Assembly: GCA_003134765.1 (NCBI GenBank)
Contig: PLCM01000005.1
Coordinates: forward strand, 1-60,408
DNA from: Spartobacteria bacterium
Lineage (GTDB): Bacteria > Verrucomicrobiota > Verrucomicrobiia > Chthoniobacterales > UBA10450
DNA length: 60,408 nt
Reading direction: 5' to 3'
Shown: positions 51,977 through 60,408 of the stretch, one piece after another
How the letters are laid out: every line of letters begins with the position of its first letter
How positions within the stretch are numbered: the first letter of the stretch is position 1
Program-made: the position numbers and the translations under genes
Notes under the pieces: generated by a model
What the model was told of the DNA's origin: nothing
The model's input: the letters and a program-made list of their open reading frames with translations, nothing else
Databases searched by the model: none

Positions 51977-54900
51977 TTACTGAAGGAAATAGACCTGGAC
52001 AACTCCGGTGCCAGTACTCTCCGGTTTACCTCGCACTTGAGCCGTGTATTGCCCGGGCTGGAGAGTGGTTACGACGGCTGCTTCAAGATCGTTGGTGGGT
52101 TGAAGGCCAGTAGCCTCCACCTCTGCTTGCTGGCTGCTACCATCCAAACGTACTTTCCAATTGTCGTTTTCCACAACGATGGCGCCATTTTGGTCCCTGA
52201 GCTGCAGCGTTGTGTCGGCCAGGGCGTTGGTGATTCCAAACGCAGCCAAAGAAGGTCCGATCGCCCGAACCACTGCTCTCACGGGCCCGTTCTGCACAAT
52301 GAAACCGGCAATCATCAGTTTATCGCCCGGTTGGATGAGGCCTCTCGTAGCGATGTTAGCCAGTTTGGCAGGTGAGCCCGCACTTAGATCATAGGCGTCG
52401 ACTACGCCAGTGCCTACGGTGTTCCCGAGGCCGCGGACGACTGCGGTGTAACTTCCGGGAGCAAGATTTGCAATAATGGCGGACTCGAGATCGTTGCCCG
52501 GAGCAAGACCGCTCGCTGTGATCTCCGCGGACTGATCCCCAGTAATGAGGCCCCCTACTTGCGTGGTTTTCCAGTTATCGTTTGTGGCGACTATCGCGTT
52601 GTTGGCATCATGGATCTCGAGAGTAGGATTCGCTAATGCATCAGTTATACCAAACGGAACAAGCGATGGGCCGATCGCCCGCACAATGATTTTCTTCGCC
52701 GAGCCAGCCGGCCCTTGAACGATAAAGCCCTCGATAAGCACGTTGTCACCGGTGCCAACTGGCAACCGGGTTGAAACGTTACCGACTACGCCTGGCGTGA
52801 CGCCAGCGAGCAAGGTTTGCCATAAACCCCGCCCATACGTGCCAGCGCGGATTTTGCTGCTGTTGTAATCGATCTCCAGGCTGTCTACGATCACGTTGGG
52901 AAGGTTGTTGTTATAAGCCTGCCAATCGTTCATCGTGGCATTGCGGTAATAAACGCCGGCTACCGTCCCGATGTAGAGCGCGTCCTGGGAGCCGTTTTCA
53001 TACACGATCGCACGCGTGCTTGAGTTCGGTAGCGTTGTCCCGCTAAAGTTCGTCCAGGTGGCTCCGCCATCCTGGGAAAAGTAAACGGCGTTCGTGTTTC
53101 CACCTTGGAGGCTTACCCAGAGACGCATCGGATTCTTTGGGTCGACGGCTACACCTGTAGCGGTCAGGGGCAAGCCGGCGCTGATATCCGTAAACGTCCC
53201 TCCCTCGTCCGTGCTCCGATAAAAGCTGCCGGTTGAAGAAAAGGCGTTACTTCGTCCTACGTAAAGCGTCTTCGGGTCAGATGGGGCGAGGGCTATCACG
53301 TTGACGTTCTGTTTGTCCGTAAAGTTCGATACGTTGTTCCACGTCGCGCCTCCATCGGGGCTCCGGTAAACATTTTCATACCCGGCATAAACTACCTGCG
53401 TATTCGCCGGATTGATGACGATCGGCGCCCCCTCGAAGCGTTTTCCTTCTGTTGCCGTTACCTGCAGCTGGGTGGGGTTGGTATTCAAATCGGTATACTT
53501 GAACAGAGCAAAATTCGCCGAGGCGTAGACGACCTGATCATTGGTGGGATCAACTGCAATTCGTCCGAAGTCGCCGGCGTTGAAGTGTTCCCATTTCGTC
53601 CCATTATAACGATTAAACCCGTTGTCCTGCTCGCCCACGTAGATCAGCGAAGGGTTCTGTTTGCTGCCGCCAAACTGGTAGATCTGTCCAACTCCCAAAG
53701 TAGGACTAAGGTTCGCCCAGCTGACTCCTCCGTCGGGCGAGCGGTGCAGGCCGCCGTCACTGCAATCGTAAATCGCATTGTTGATGTACTCGATGTCATG
53801 CTGATCGACGTGGACGATCGGATTGGCGGTGTTGTTTGGGCCGCTGCTTGTATAGAACCACGTAGCGCCGCCGTCCGTCGAACGGATAACGGAAACCACG
53901 CCGCCCATCAGTTCGCTCGGATTCGTCGGCGAAATGGCTAGGACTAAATCGTAAAATGTGGCCTGCTGGGTAGCGAATGTCTTCAACGAGTCGCTCGGTA
54001 TTTTGGCGAAGGTGCTTCCACCGTCATTTGATTTATAAATGCCAAGGTCGGTCGAGCTCGCAGCCAGAAGATAAACGATGTTGGGATCTGCTGCGGTAAC
54101 ACCCAGGACAGCCCTCATCGTGCTGGCTGCATCTGGCAGTCCAGCAGTTGCCGCCTGCCACGTGACGCCGCTGTCAACCGAACGAAAGAAAACACCCGCA
54201 TCGGTCACGGTATAAACCGTGGCCGGCGATCCCGGCCGAAGCTTGATGTCCCGATAGACAGTGAAGTTGCCGCCGTCCGGTGTTACCTTTGTCCAATTCG
54301 TCCCGCCATTGCGGGTGTAGTAAACGCCTTCGGTGGTTCCGGCATAAACATTCGACCCGTTCGTAGGATCGATAGCCAGCTTCGGAATGTAACGGAAATC
54401 GGTTAGCTGATAAGTCAGGCCGGTCACCGCCCACGTCGCACCACCATCGGTTGACTTGTAGACACCTATGCTGGGTGTCTCGCGTCCATCAGCATCGCCA
54501 GTAGCGGCGTAAACTACGTTGCCGTCATTCGGATCGACTACCAGGCTGCTGATGGTAATTACCGGAAGCATCTGCGCCCGCGGCGACCAGGTCGTGCCGC
54601 CGTCATTTGTCACCCACACACCGCCGCTGGCCGCGCCGGCGTAAAGATGCTGCGGGTTCTTTGGGTCCACCGCAATCGTATTCATGCGTCCCTGGCTGGG
54701 TTCGAAGATCGCGGGCTGCCCCGGGTCAGTCATGCTGAGCGGGCCTACCTCCTGCCAGCTGGGCACCGAAACTGCGTTCACCAGTGGACTCGACTGTTGG
54801 CGTTCCGTTTTGATTGTTTCGCCGCCGAATCTTGCCTCTTTCACTGCTGGCGGCGGCGGCGGATCGCTTTCCATTTCGTGCGTCACGGCCCGGGCGCTGG

Positions 54901-55018
54901 GCGTATGATTAGCATGATAAGCCTTCGGCAAGAGAACCGCCGCCAGGGCGGCAATCGCGACGACTGTGGTCAGAATGATTGAACGGGACATAGGCAATTG
55001 GGCGGATTGTAGAAACAC
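51977..55018 (-). CDS. Secreted beta-propeller (BNR/sortilin-like) protein with doubled C-terminal domain
   Basis: 1013 residues from GTG 55018, chosen because GGGAGGGAG lies just ahead; ATG 54991 is the alternative. A signal sequence (SIILTTVVAIAALAAVLLPK) leads into a long region of BNR-type repeats (VWVTNDGGTTWSP, VYKSTDGGATWAV, YRSPDGGATWNNV) that should form one or two propellers, as in sortilin/VPS10-like and glycosidase-like proteins. The last 260 residues are two copies of a domain (IEGFIVQGPAG, IVRAIGPSL, LEIHD, TNDNWK, DLESAI, PGSYTAVVRG) shared with the two genes upstream on this strand. Probably surface-attached or exported; ligand unknown. Confidence 0.85.
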   Translation of the reverse strand: MFLQSAQLPMSRSIILTTVVAIAALAAVLLPKAYHANHTPSARAVTHEMESDPPPPPAVKEARFGGETIKTERQQSSPLVNAVSVPSWQEVGPLSMTDPGQPAIFEPSQGRMNTIAVDPKNPQHLYAGAASGGVWVTNDGGTTWSPRAQMLPVITISSLVVDPNDGNVVYAATGDADGRETPSIGVYKSTDGGATWAVTGLTYQLTDFRYIPKLAIDPTNGSNVYAGTTEGVYYTRNGGTNWTKVTPDGGNFTVYRDIKLRPGSPATVYTVTDAGVFFRSVDSGVTWQAATAGLPDAASTMRAVLGVTAADPNIVYLLAASSTDLGIYKSNDGGSTFAKIPSDSLKTFATQQATFYDLVLAISPTNPSELMGGVVSVIRSTDGGATWFYTSSGPNNTANPIVHVDQHDIEYINNAIYDCSDGGLHRSPDGGVSWANLSPTLGVGQIYQFGGSKQNPSLIYVGEQDNGFNRYNGTKWEHFNAGDFGRIAVDPTNDQVVYASANFALFKYTDLNTNPTQLQVTATEGKRFEGAPIVINPANTQVVYAGYENVYRSPDGGATWNNVSNFTDKQNVNVIALAPSDPKTLYVGRSNAFSSTGSFYRSTDEGGTFTDISAGLPLTATGVAVDPKNPMRLWVSLQGGNTNAVYFSQDGGATWTNFSGTTLPNSSTRAIVYENGSQDALYIGTVAGVYYRNATMNDWQAYNNNLPNVIVDSLEIDYNSSKIRAGTYGRGLWQTLLAGVTPGVVGNVSTRLPVGTGDNVLIEGFIVQGPAGSAKKIIVRAIGPSLVPFGITDALANPTLEIHDANNAIVATNDNWKTTQVGGLITGDQSAEITASGLAPGNDLESAIIANLAPGSYTAVVRGLGNTVGTGVVDAYDLSAGSPAKLANIATRGLIQPGDKLMIAGFIVQNGPVRAVVRAIGPSLAAFGITNALADTTLQLRDQNGAIVVENDNWKVRLDGSSQQAEVEATGLQPTNDLEAAVVTTLQPGQYTAQVRGKPESTGTGVVQVYFLQ

Positions 55019-55108
55019 GCTCTCCCTCCCTGCAACACCTAATTCTTAAAGGGACATGGGGGCGGCCACTCACTTCTGGTTTTTTTGCTCGCGTCGACTC
55101 AAGGTTTC

Positions 55109-55247
55109 GCTTGATGAATCTCGCTCCGCCTCGATGCTTTTCGCTCGCGGTTGGGCGTTTTTTGAGGTCAGCGCGAGCTGATTATCTCATCGTTCAACAT
55201 CGGCTTTTCTGGACAAGAGTGGACGGGAGGAAATTCATCAGGGGGAC
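55109..55247. repeat. Direct repeat R1, left copy
   Basis: About 139 bp similar to 58979-59117: CGCTTGATGAATC, CTTTTCGCTCGC, CATCGTTCAACA, CTTTTCTGGACAAGAGTGGAC and a G-run. Diverged but clearly homologous along its length. It precedes the DUF4410-like gene. Confidence 0.7.
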
Positions 55248-55299
55248 ATTCCTATCCATTGCGCTTGCGCGAATTTCAAGGACCCCGCACCATCGCCGC

Positions 55300-55887
55300 A
55301 TGAATCCAATACGCTTGAACATCCTGGCGTCTGTTGTGGCCGTCTTTGTTTCCGCATCGGCCATAGCCGCTCCTGCGCCGACGACGCCCGGCACCTATCG
55401 CGATTGGCATGGCGTCGATGAAGTCACGATCATTCGGCCCTTCAACGCGGCGGCGTACAGCCAGATAGCCGTTGAATCGTTCGACAGCACAGGCGTAAAG
55501 CTCCCGCCGGTGAACGACAACACCTACCGCGCCGTGCAATCCGCGATCCGCATCATGAAACCGGCTTTCATGGACGGATTGGCCCAGAAAGCGCAGCGCA
55601 AGGCGAGCGCCAATGCGCCCGGCAAAACGCTCGTCGTCCGCGCGCGCCTGGCAAAAGTCGATCCGGGCTCGCAGGCAGCCCGCTACTTCGTCGGGTTCGG
55701 CGCCGGGGCCGTCAAAATCGCGATCGCAGGCGAGATCATCGACCGCTCCTCCGGCAAAGTTCTGGTGCGGTTCGCGCAGGAACGGCGGTCAGCCTTTGGC
55801 GCTTTCGGTGGCGGCTACGGCGAGTTGTTCCAGCGCACAGCGCGTCAAATAGGCGGCGATATTGGCGAATTGATTAACACCTTCTGA
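55300..55887 (+). CDS. Exported DUF4410-like protein
   Basis: 195 residues from ATG 55300; longer frames to 55111 run through the R1 repeat. A signal peptide (LNILASVVAVFVSASAIAAP) leads a mature domain with VDEVTIIRPFNAAAYSQIAV, KTLVVRARLAKVDPGSQAAR and YFVGFGAGAVKIAIAGEIID, the DUF4410 layout (a periplasmic or lipoprotein-like alpha/beta domain of unknown role). It lies between repeats R1 and R2, a place that is almost empty in the right-hand copy, so it was either inserted here or lost there. Confidence 0.75.
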   Translation: MNPIRLNILASVVAVFVSASAIAAPAPTTPGTYRDWHGVDEVTIIRPFNAAAYSQIAVESFDSTGVKLPPVNDNTYRAVQSAIRIMKPAFMDGLAQKAQRKASANAPGKTLVVRARLAKVDPGSQAARYFVGFGAGAVKIAIAGEIIDRSSGKVLVRFAQERRSAFGAFGGGYGELFQRTARQIGGDIGELINTF

Positions 55888-55942
55888 GAGCGCCGCCCTT
55901 GTCTCGCGCGGAAGTTGGGGTTAAGGTCGCTCCGCAAAAAGT

Positions 55943-56148
55943 GAGGGTACAGCTCAGTTGATAGAGCGTCTCGTTCGCAAAGATTTTTTGCGGTTTTGTG
56001 ACTCGTCCCGACCCTGATGGACACTGCTGGACAGGTGCGGACGCTAAAAGAAAGCGCGCTTCCTACGATCCGCACAACCGTGTGGACACTTCTGGACAGG
56101 AGTAGACCGAATTTCCAGCGCCAGGGGGGCAAAACGGGTGGCCCTCCG
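55943..56148. repeat. Direct repeat R2, left copy, with tRNA-Ala 5' half
   Basis: 206 bp, nearly identical to 59189-59394. It begins like a tRNA-Ala gene (GAGGGTACAGCTCAGTTGAT, AGAGCG) up to an anticodon loop TTCGCAA (anticodon CGC). Then it changes to unrelated sequence that cannot pair with the anticodon stem. The end (GGACAGGAGTAGACC, GGGGGGCAAAACGGGTGG) resembles the end of repeat R1. It stops 9 bases before the stop codon of the next surface-protein gene. Confidence 0.85.
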
Positions 56149-56157
56149 GGTTCGTTT

Positions 56158-58722
56158 TTACGGTAGGAAGTAGACTTGGACCACGCCGATGCCGGTCGTT
56201 TCTGGCTTGCCCCGCATCTGGGCGGTGTATTGACCCGGCTGGAGAGTAGTCACAAAAGCTGCTTCCAGATCATTCGTAGGTTGGAGACCTGTAGCCTCCA
56301 TCTCTGCTTGCTGGCTGGTGCCATCGGGACGGACTTTCCAATTGTCATTCTCTACGACGATGTTGCCGTTTTGGTCCCTAAGCTGGAGGGTCGTGTCAGC
56401 CAGGGCATTGGTGATTCCAAACGCGATCAAAGAGGGTCCGATGGCGCGAACTACCGCTTTCACCAGTCCATTCTGAATAATAAATCCGGCGATCATGAGT
56501 TTATCTCCCGGTTGGATCAGGCCTCTGGTCGCGATGTTCGCCAATCTCGCTGGCGAACCAGCGCTAATATCATAGGCATCCACAACTCCGGTGCCCGTGG
56601 TATTGTTCACCCCAAGAACAACCGCGGTATAGCTGCCCGGCGCGAGATCCGCGATGATAGCCGACTCCAGATCGTTACTCGGCGCGAGCTGGCTCGCGCT
56701 GATCGCGGCCGATTGATCCCCACTAATCAACCCTCCTACTTGAGTCGTTTTCCAGTCGTTGTTTGTGGCAATCGTTGCGCCGCTCGCATCATGGATCTCC
56801 AACGTGGGATCAGCCAACGCATCAGTTATCCCAAACGGAACAAGCGACGGACCGATCGCCCGTACGATAATTTTCTTGGTCGAGCTAGCCGGGCCTTGCA
56901 CGATAAAACCCTCGATCAGGACATTATCACCCGTGCCGACCGGGAGGCGCGTAGAGACGTTACCGACCAAGCCCGGAGTAGAACTTGGGGTTGGTGTCGA
57001 TGTTGGCGTAGCGGTAGCAGTGGGCGTCGGGCTGGAGACCGGGGTAGCCGTAGGTGTCACTGTTGCTGTCGCAGTAGCGGTAGCAGTAGGTGTCGGGCTA
57101 GAGACCGGAGTAGTCGTAGGAGTGGCTGTCGCCGTCGGAGTAGCGGTGGGAGTTGGTCCCGGCGTGTTGGTAAGAGAGAAGTCGGCTGTGACTGCCGTAC
57201 CCACCACGCTGGCCTTCACAGTGTAACTGCCGGCAGTACTGTTCGCCGTAAAGTCGGGCGCGGTAGCCCGACCGGAAGAATCGGTGATTGCGTCCGCAAT
57301 TCCGCCGCTTCCGTCAGCGTTAGTTACAACCGCGACCGATGCTCCGCCGGCGCCGCTGCCGGTCATCTGCGGCACATCGGTTCGTCCCAACGATCCACCG
57401 AACGTGACGGTATAGACGGAGCCTGATGCGGTCACGGCCACGGAGCCGCCGATGCTGCTCAACGCATTCAAGGCATTCTGGACCTGAGCCGCCGTGGCGC
57501 TAAACGGCAGTGAGCTCGTTGTCTGGCCATTGAACGTGAGCGTGAACGTGCCAGACGAACCGGAGACCGTCACCGTCTGGATTTCCGTGCCCGCCAATAC
57601 GCCTCCCTCGGTATTGGTAACAACCGAAGCCGTGGCACCCCCGCTGCCGCTCGCGGTCATCTGGCTCACATCGGTCCGGCGCAAACTTGCGCCGAAGGTC
57701 ACGATAAAGTCGGAGCCGGAGCGATACACCGTCACCGATCCTCCCACGCCGCCGATGGTGGAAAGGACGTTGAGCGAGCTCTGCACTTGAGCCGTGGTGG
57801 CGTTGAATGCGAGTGCGCCCGTGGTCTGGCCGTTGAAAGTCAAAGTGAACGACCCGGCTGAGCCCGTAACCGTCACGGATTGGACTTCGGAAGTAACGGT
57901 TGGCCCCCCATCAATACTGGTCGCGACCGAAACTCCAGCCCCACCGCTGCCGCTTCCCGTCATTTGGACCAAGTCACTCCCGGCTAACGATCCTCCGAAG
58001 GTCACAGTGTAGGTAGAACTCGAAAGAGATACGGTTACCGAGCCGCCTACGCCGCCGATCGTGGACAAGCCATTGAGGGCGCTCTGCACTTGGGCCGCAC
58101 TCGCATTGAAGGCGAGCAAGCCGGTGGTCTGGCCCTTGAAGGTGAGGGTGAAATTTCCCGATGCACCAGAAACGGTCACGGTCTGCACCTCCGAGAAGTT
58201 CCCGAACGATCCACTCGCTCCTGAGGCTGGCGCCGTAAAGGTAACTTGAGCGCCACTCACGGGACCACCCGAAGTAACAGTAGCCTCGAGTCGGGTGGGG
58301 AAGGTGGTATTAACCGCAGTGCTCTGCGGTGTGCCGTTCGTGGCCTGGATGATCGGTGTGACCGCGATGGTGTAATGCTGCGGAGCCCCGGCGTTGGTCG
58401 CGCCGACGGTGTCCGTAGCCGTCAAATCAAAGCTGGCCGTTCCGTTTGCCGTCGGCGTGGAATTGAAGGAGACCGTATTAGCCGAGGTTGACGGCGCGGC
58501 CAGGCCCGTGCCGCCAGCACTGTAGTTGCCCGACCGCGCCGAGCTATCGTTGTTCGGCGGGAAGGCGGCGGCTTTTGTGCCCGACATGATCGGCCCAACC
58601 GCAGCGCGGGCCAAGGAAGGCAGCGCGATCATGGCGAACAAAGCCGCCACCAACGCGAGTCCTCGGCGTTTACGAGCGCTTAAAGGAATTGGACTGCGAA
58701 AGATATCGGGATTGGCTTGCAA
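56158..58722 (-). CDS. Secreted repeat protein with Pro/Thr linker and doubled C-terminal domain
   Basis: 854 residues. A signal peptide lies near residues 15-40 (LALVAALFAMIALPSLARAA). Three repeats of about 95 residues follow (EVQTVTVSGASGNFTLTF, AAQVQSALNGLSTIGGVGG, YTVTFGGSL, QMTGSGSGGA), then a short Ig-like part and a long Thr/Pro/Ala linker (SSPTPTATATAT). The final 260 residues are the two-copy domain shared with the genes at 51977 and 59395; here it is almost the same as in the 51977 protein. Probably a long surface protein held by its C-terminal domains. Confidence 0.85.
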   Translation of the reverse strand: MQANPDIFRSPIPLSARKRRGLALVAALFAMIALPSLARAAVGPIMSGTKAAAFPPNNDSSARSGNYSAGGTGLAAPSTSANTVSFNSTPTANGTASFDLTATDTVGATNAGAPQHYTIAVTPIIQATNGTPQSTAVNTTFPTRLEATVTSGGPVSGAQVTFTAPASGASGSFGNFSEVQTVTVSGASGNFTLTFKGQTTGLLAFNASAAQVQSALNGLSTIGGVGGSVTVSLSSSTYTVTFGGSLAGSDLVQMTGSGSGGAGVSVATSIDGGPTVTSEVQSVTVTGSAGSFTLTFNGQTTGALAFNATTAQVQSSLNVLSTIGGVGGSVTVYRSGSDFIVTFGASLRRTDVSQMTASGSGGATASVVTNTEGGVLAGTEIQTVTVSGSSGTFTLTFNGQTTSSLPFSATAAQVQNALNALSSIGGSVAVTASGSVYTVTFGGSLGRTDVPQMTGSGAGGASVAVVTNADGSGGIADAITDSSGRATAPDFTANSTAGSYTVKASVVGTAVTADFSLTNTPGPTPTATPTATATPTTTPVSSPTPTATATATATVTPTATPVSSPTPTATATPTSTPTPSSTPGLVGNVSTRLPVGTGDNVLIEGFIVQGPASSTKKIIVRAIGPSLVPFGITDALADPTLEIHDASGATIATNNDWKTTQVGGLISGDQSAAISASQLAPSNDLESAIIADLAPGSYTAVVLGVNNTTGTGVVDAYDISAGSPARLANIATRGLIQPGDKLMIAGFIIQNGLVKAVVRAIGPSLIAFGITNALADTTLQLRDQNGNIVVENDNWKVRPDGTSQQAEMEATGLQPTNDLEAAFVTTLQPGQYTAQMRGKPETTGIGVVQVYFLP

Positions 58723-58978
58723 GAGCGTCGTGGGGCAATTCAGATTTCGCCAAGCGCCATCCCCTCTTACTTCAGCCGCAGGGGAATCAGCCCGGCCGAA
58801 GATGCGTTGAAACGTCGGGTGACGTAATCAGGCCGGATCGTGGAGAAGACCTGGGGGATTAGCAAGTATATTCTGGATGCAGTTCAGGTTCTGCGGTGGA
58901 GGGGTAATAACACCTCGCCGTAAAGGCGAGACGGGCCGACCAGGGCGGATGCTTAGGCGCGGTCTGCCGGAGCCTTCT

Positions 58979-59117
58979 CGCTTGATAAATCCCGCTCCAC
59001 TCCGATACTTTTCGCTCGCAGTTGAGCGTTTTGAGGGTCAGCGCGACCCGATTCTCACATCGTTCAACAGCGACTTTTCTGGACAGGAATGGACTGACGG
59101 AAAATCATCGGGGGGGC
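58979..59117. repeat. Direct repeat R1, right copy
   Basis: Homologous to 55109-55247 (CGCTTGATAAATC, CTTTTCGCTCGCAG, CATCGTTCAACAGCG, CTTTTCTGGACAGG, a G-run). It ends in GGGGGGCAAAACGGGTGG, the same ending as repeat R2. The 58723-58978 gap before it shows nothing else. Confidence 0.7.
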
Positions 59118-59188
59118 AAAACGGGTGGGGTGGCAGGTTTTTGACGAGCCTGAATTCACGCGTTAAGTCTCGGCGGTCGAAAGACTTT

Positions 59189-59394
59189 GGGGGTATAGCT
59201 CAGTTGGTAGAGCGTCTCGTTCGCAAAGATTTTTTGCGGTTTTGTGACTCGTCCCGACAGTGACGGACACTACCGGACAAGTGCGGTCGCTAAAAGAAAG
59301 CGCGCTTCCTACGATCCTCACAACCGTGTGGACATTTTTGGACAGGAGTAGACCGAATTTCCAGCGCCAGGGGGGCAAAACGGGTGGCCCTCCG
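59189..59394. repeat. Direct repeat R2, right copy, with tRNA-Ala 5' half
   Basis: 206 bp matching 55943-56148. The tRNA-Ala part is intact in consensus here: GGGGGTATAGCTCAGTTGGT, AGAGCG, then TCTCG and loop TTCGCAA (anticodon CGC at positions 34-36). From position 39 the sequence (AGATT) no longer pairs with the 5' stem strand, so no functional tRNA results. It ends exactly at the stop codon of the last surface-protein gene. Confidence 0.88.
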
Positions 59395-60408
59395 TTATTG
59401 CAGGTTGTAAACCTCGACCAGTCCTACCCCAGTCGTGTTGCTCTTCCCGCGCACAATCGCCGTGTAGTTGCCGGGAGCGAGCGTTGCGATGAGGGCCGAT
59501 TCTAAATCGTTGGTAGGTGGAATCGTTGTCGCACGGATATCAGCTTCCTGCGATTGGCCGGTCTGATCGTTGATTTTCCAGTTGTCGTTGGTCGCAAGCG
59601 TAGTTCCACTTCCATCGTGCAGTTCAAGAGTGGGATCAGCTAAGCGGCCGGGAACAGGGTTACCGTTCGCGCTGAGGGATGGCCCAATCGCCCGGACAAT
59701 CACTTTGGCCGTACCTCCTCCGGATCCTCCTCCAACGATAAACCCTCCAATCATGACGTTATCGTTAATATCGACGAACCCACGCGAACTGATATTAGCT
59801 AGTTTGGAGTTGGCGGCTTGCGCCAGATCGTAAACCTCCACTAACCCCACTCCTGTGCCACCATTCTTACCCGCAAGGATGGCGGTGTAATTGCCAGGAG
59901 CAAGAGTTGCGATAAGGGCCGATTCCAAATCGTTCGGCGGTGGAATTGTCGTGGCGCGGATGGCAGCTTCCTGCGATTGGCCGGTTTGATCGTTGATCTT
60001 CCAGTTGTCGTTGGTCGTTACCGTGCTGCCTTGATGTAGCTCCAGAGTCGGATCAGACAAAGCAACGCCAACACCACTGAGGGAAGGACCGATCCCGCGA
60101 ATGATGACCGTCTTTGGATCGTTGCCGGTGACGATGAACCCGGCGATGAGCACCTGATCGCCACCCAGGACTTCCATGCGCGTGGAGATGTTGAGAAGCT
60201 GCGCCGGTTTCGCGGGCGAAGTCCCGACGCGGATGGTGTCGTTGCCGAAGTCCGCCACATAGACACTCCCCGCGCTGTCCACCGCCACGCCGCTGGGAGC
60301 ATTAAACCGCGCGGCGCTGCCGGAGCCATCAGCACTGCCAGAGGTTCCAGCCAAACCTGCCAATGTCGTCACGACACCAGCGGAAGTGATTTTGCGGACG
60401 GTGTTGTT
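59395..60408 (-). CDS. NHL-repeat protein with doubled C-terminal domain, 5'-partial
   Basis: The frame is open to the window edge, so the start lies beyond 60408. The visible N-terminal part has NHL-type propeller repeats (NTVRKITSAGVVTTLAG, APSGVAVDSAGSVYVADFGN). The last 270 residues hold two copies of the shared C-terminal domain (GGDQVLIAGFIVTG, IIRGIGPSL, LELH, TNDNWKIND, NDLESALIATLAPGNYTAI, GVGLVEVYDL). Third member of the family in this window. Probably exported; binding partner unknown. Confidence 0.85.
   Translation of the reverse strand, partial: NNTVRKITSAGVVTTLAGLAGTSGSADGSGSAARFNAPSGVAVDSAGSVYVADFGNDTIRVGTSPAKPAQLLNISTRMEVLGGDQVLIAGFIVTGNDPKTVIIRGIGPSLSGVGVALSDPTLELHQGSTVTTNDNWKINDQTGQSQEAAIRATTIPPPNDLESALIATLAPGNYTAILAGKNGGTGVGLVEVYDLAQAANSKLANISSRGFVDINDNVMIGGFIVGGGSGGGTAKVIVRAIGPSLSANGNPVPGRLADPTLELHDGSGTTLATNDNWKINDQTGQSQEADIRATTIPPTNDLESALIATLAPGNYTAIVRGKSNTTGVGLVEVYNLQ

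Noticed and set aside
56176..57426. 416-codon plus-strand frame opposite the 854-residue surface protein
   Set aside because: It is antisense to the repeats and the Thr/Pro linker, with biased composition and no recognisable domain.
59189..59270. Functional tRNA-Ala gene
   Set aside because: The 3' anticodon-stem strand, T-arm and 3' acceptor strand are missing, so it cannot fold.

Overview
The window looks like chromosomal DNA of a high-GC, free-living (probably soil) bacterium. Verrucomicrobiota of the Chthoniobacterales type is the best guess, at moderate confidence. This rests on structured intergenic inverted repeats scattered through the window, paralogous surface proteins ending in a doubled C-terminal domain, and an FDH whose membrane subunit is NrfD-like. 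No rRNA or other phylogenetic marker is present.

Region 1 (1-9437) is a selenium and formate locus. The catalytic (5' end off the window), iron-sulfur and NrfD-like membrane subunits of a formate dehydrogenase run on the plus strand. They meet, tail to tail with a 3-base gap, a minus-strand run holding the complete selenocysteine machinery: selB, selA, selD and selC (tRNA-Sec). Two genes here read through in-frame UGA: selD itself (Sec in place of the catalytic Cys), and a 76-residue SelW-like protein with a CxxU motif directly upstream of selC. Both carry a good bacterial SECIS hairpin just after the UGA.

Region 2 (9.5-20.7 kb) starts with an exported bicupin oxalate decarboxylase and an oxalate/formate-type MFS carrier, which could feed formate to the dehydrogenase. 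It continues with small exported or membrane proteins, two peptidoglycan-binding-domain proteins, oxidoreductases, a histidine kinase/response regulator pair and a sigma-70 family factor. Five sites share a roughly 60-bp element placed 87-91 bp before a start codon, which looks like a common promoter or leader.

Region 3 (21-33.6 kb) is an accessory island of conflict/signalling type: a TIR-FHA-nucleotide cyclase fusion, a SLOG-like/SLATT/alpha-beta-hydrolase fusion, a second SLOG/SLATT protein, a lipoprotein, and a DUF4062-TM-TPR protein with nearly identical 126-bp repeats. Gene fragments lie around and between them, and the right side ends in a stretch resembling the 3' end of tRNA-Gly. This is the best candidate for an undescribed system.

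Region 4 (33.6-51.9 kb) is more ordinary: a GT-C-like membrane protein, serA, a GlsB-type protein, an EamA transporter, MbfA, a YtrA-type GntR/ABC operon, a tandem array of MDR dehydrogenases whose first copy is decayed, an ATP/ADP-carrier-like transporter, a LysR regulon with a duplicated operator, and an Old Yellow Enzyme.

Region 5 (52-60.4 kb) holds three large secreted proteins that share a doubled C-terminal domain. Direct repeats between them carry 5' halves of a tRNA-Ala gene.
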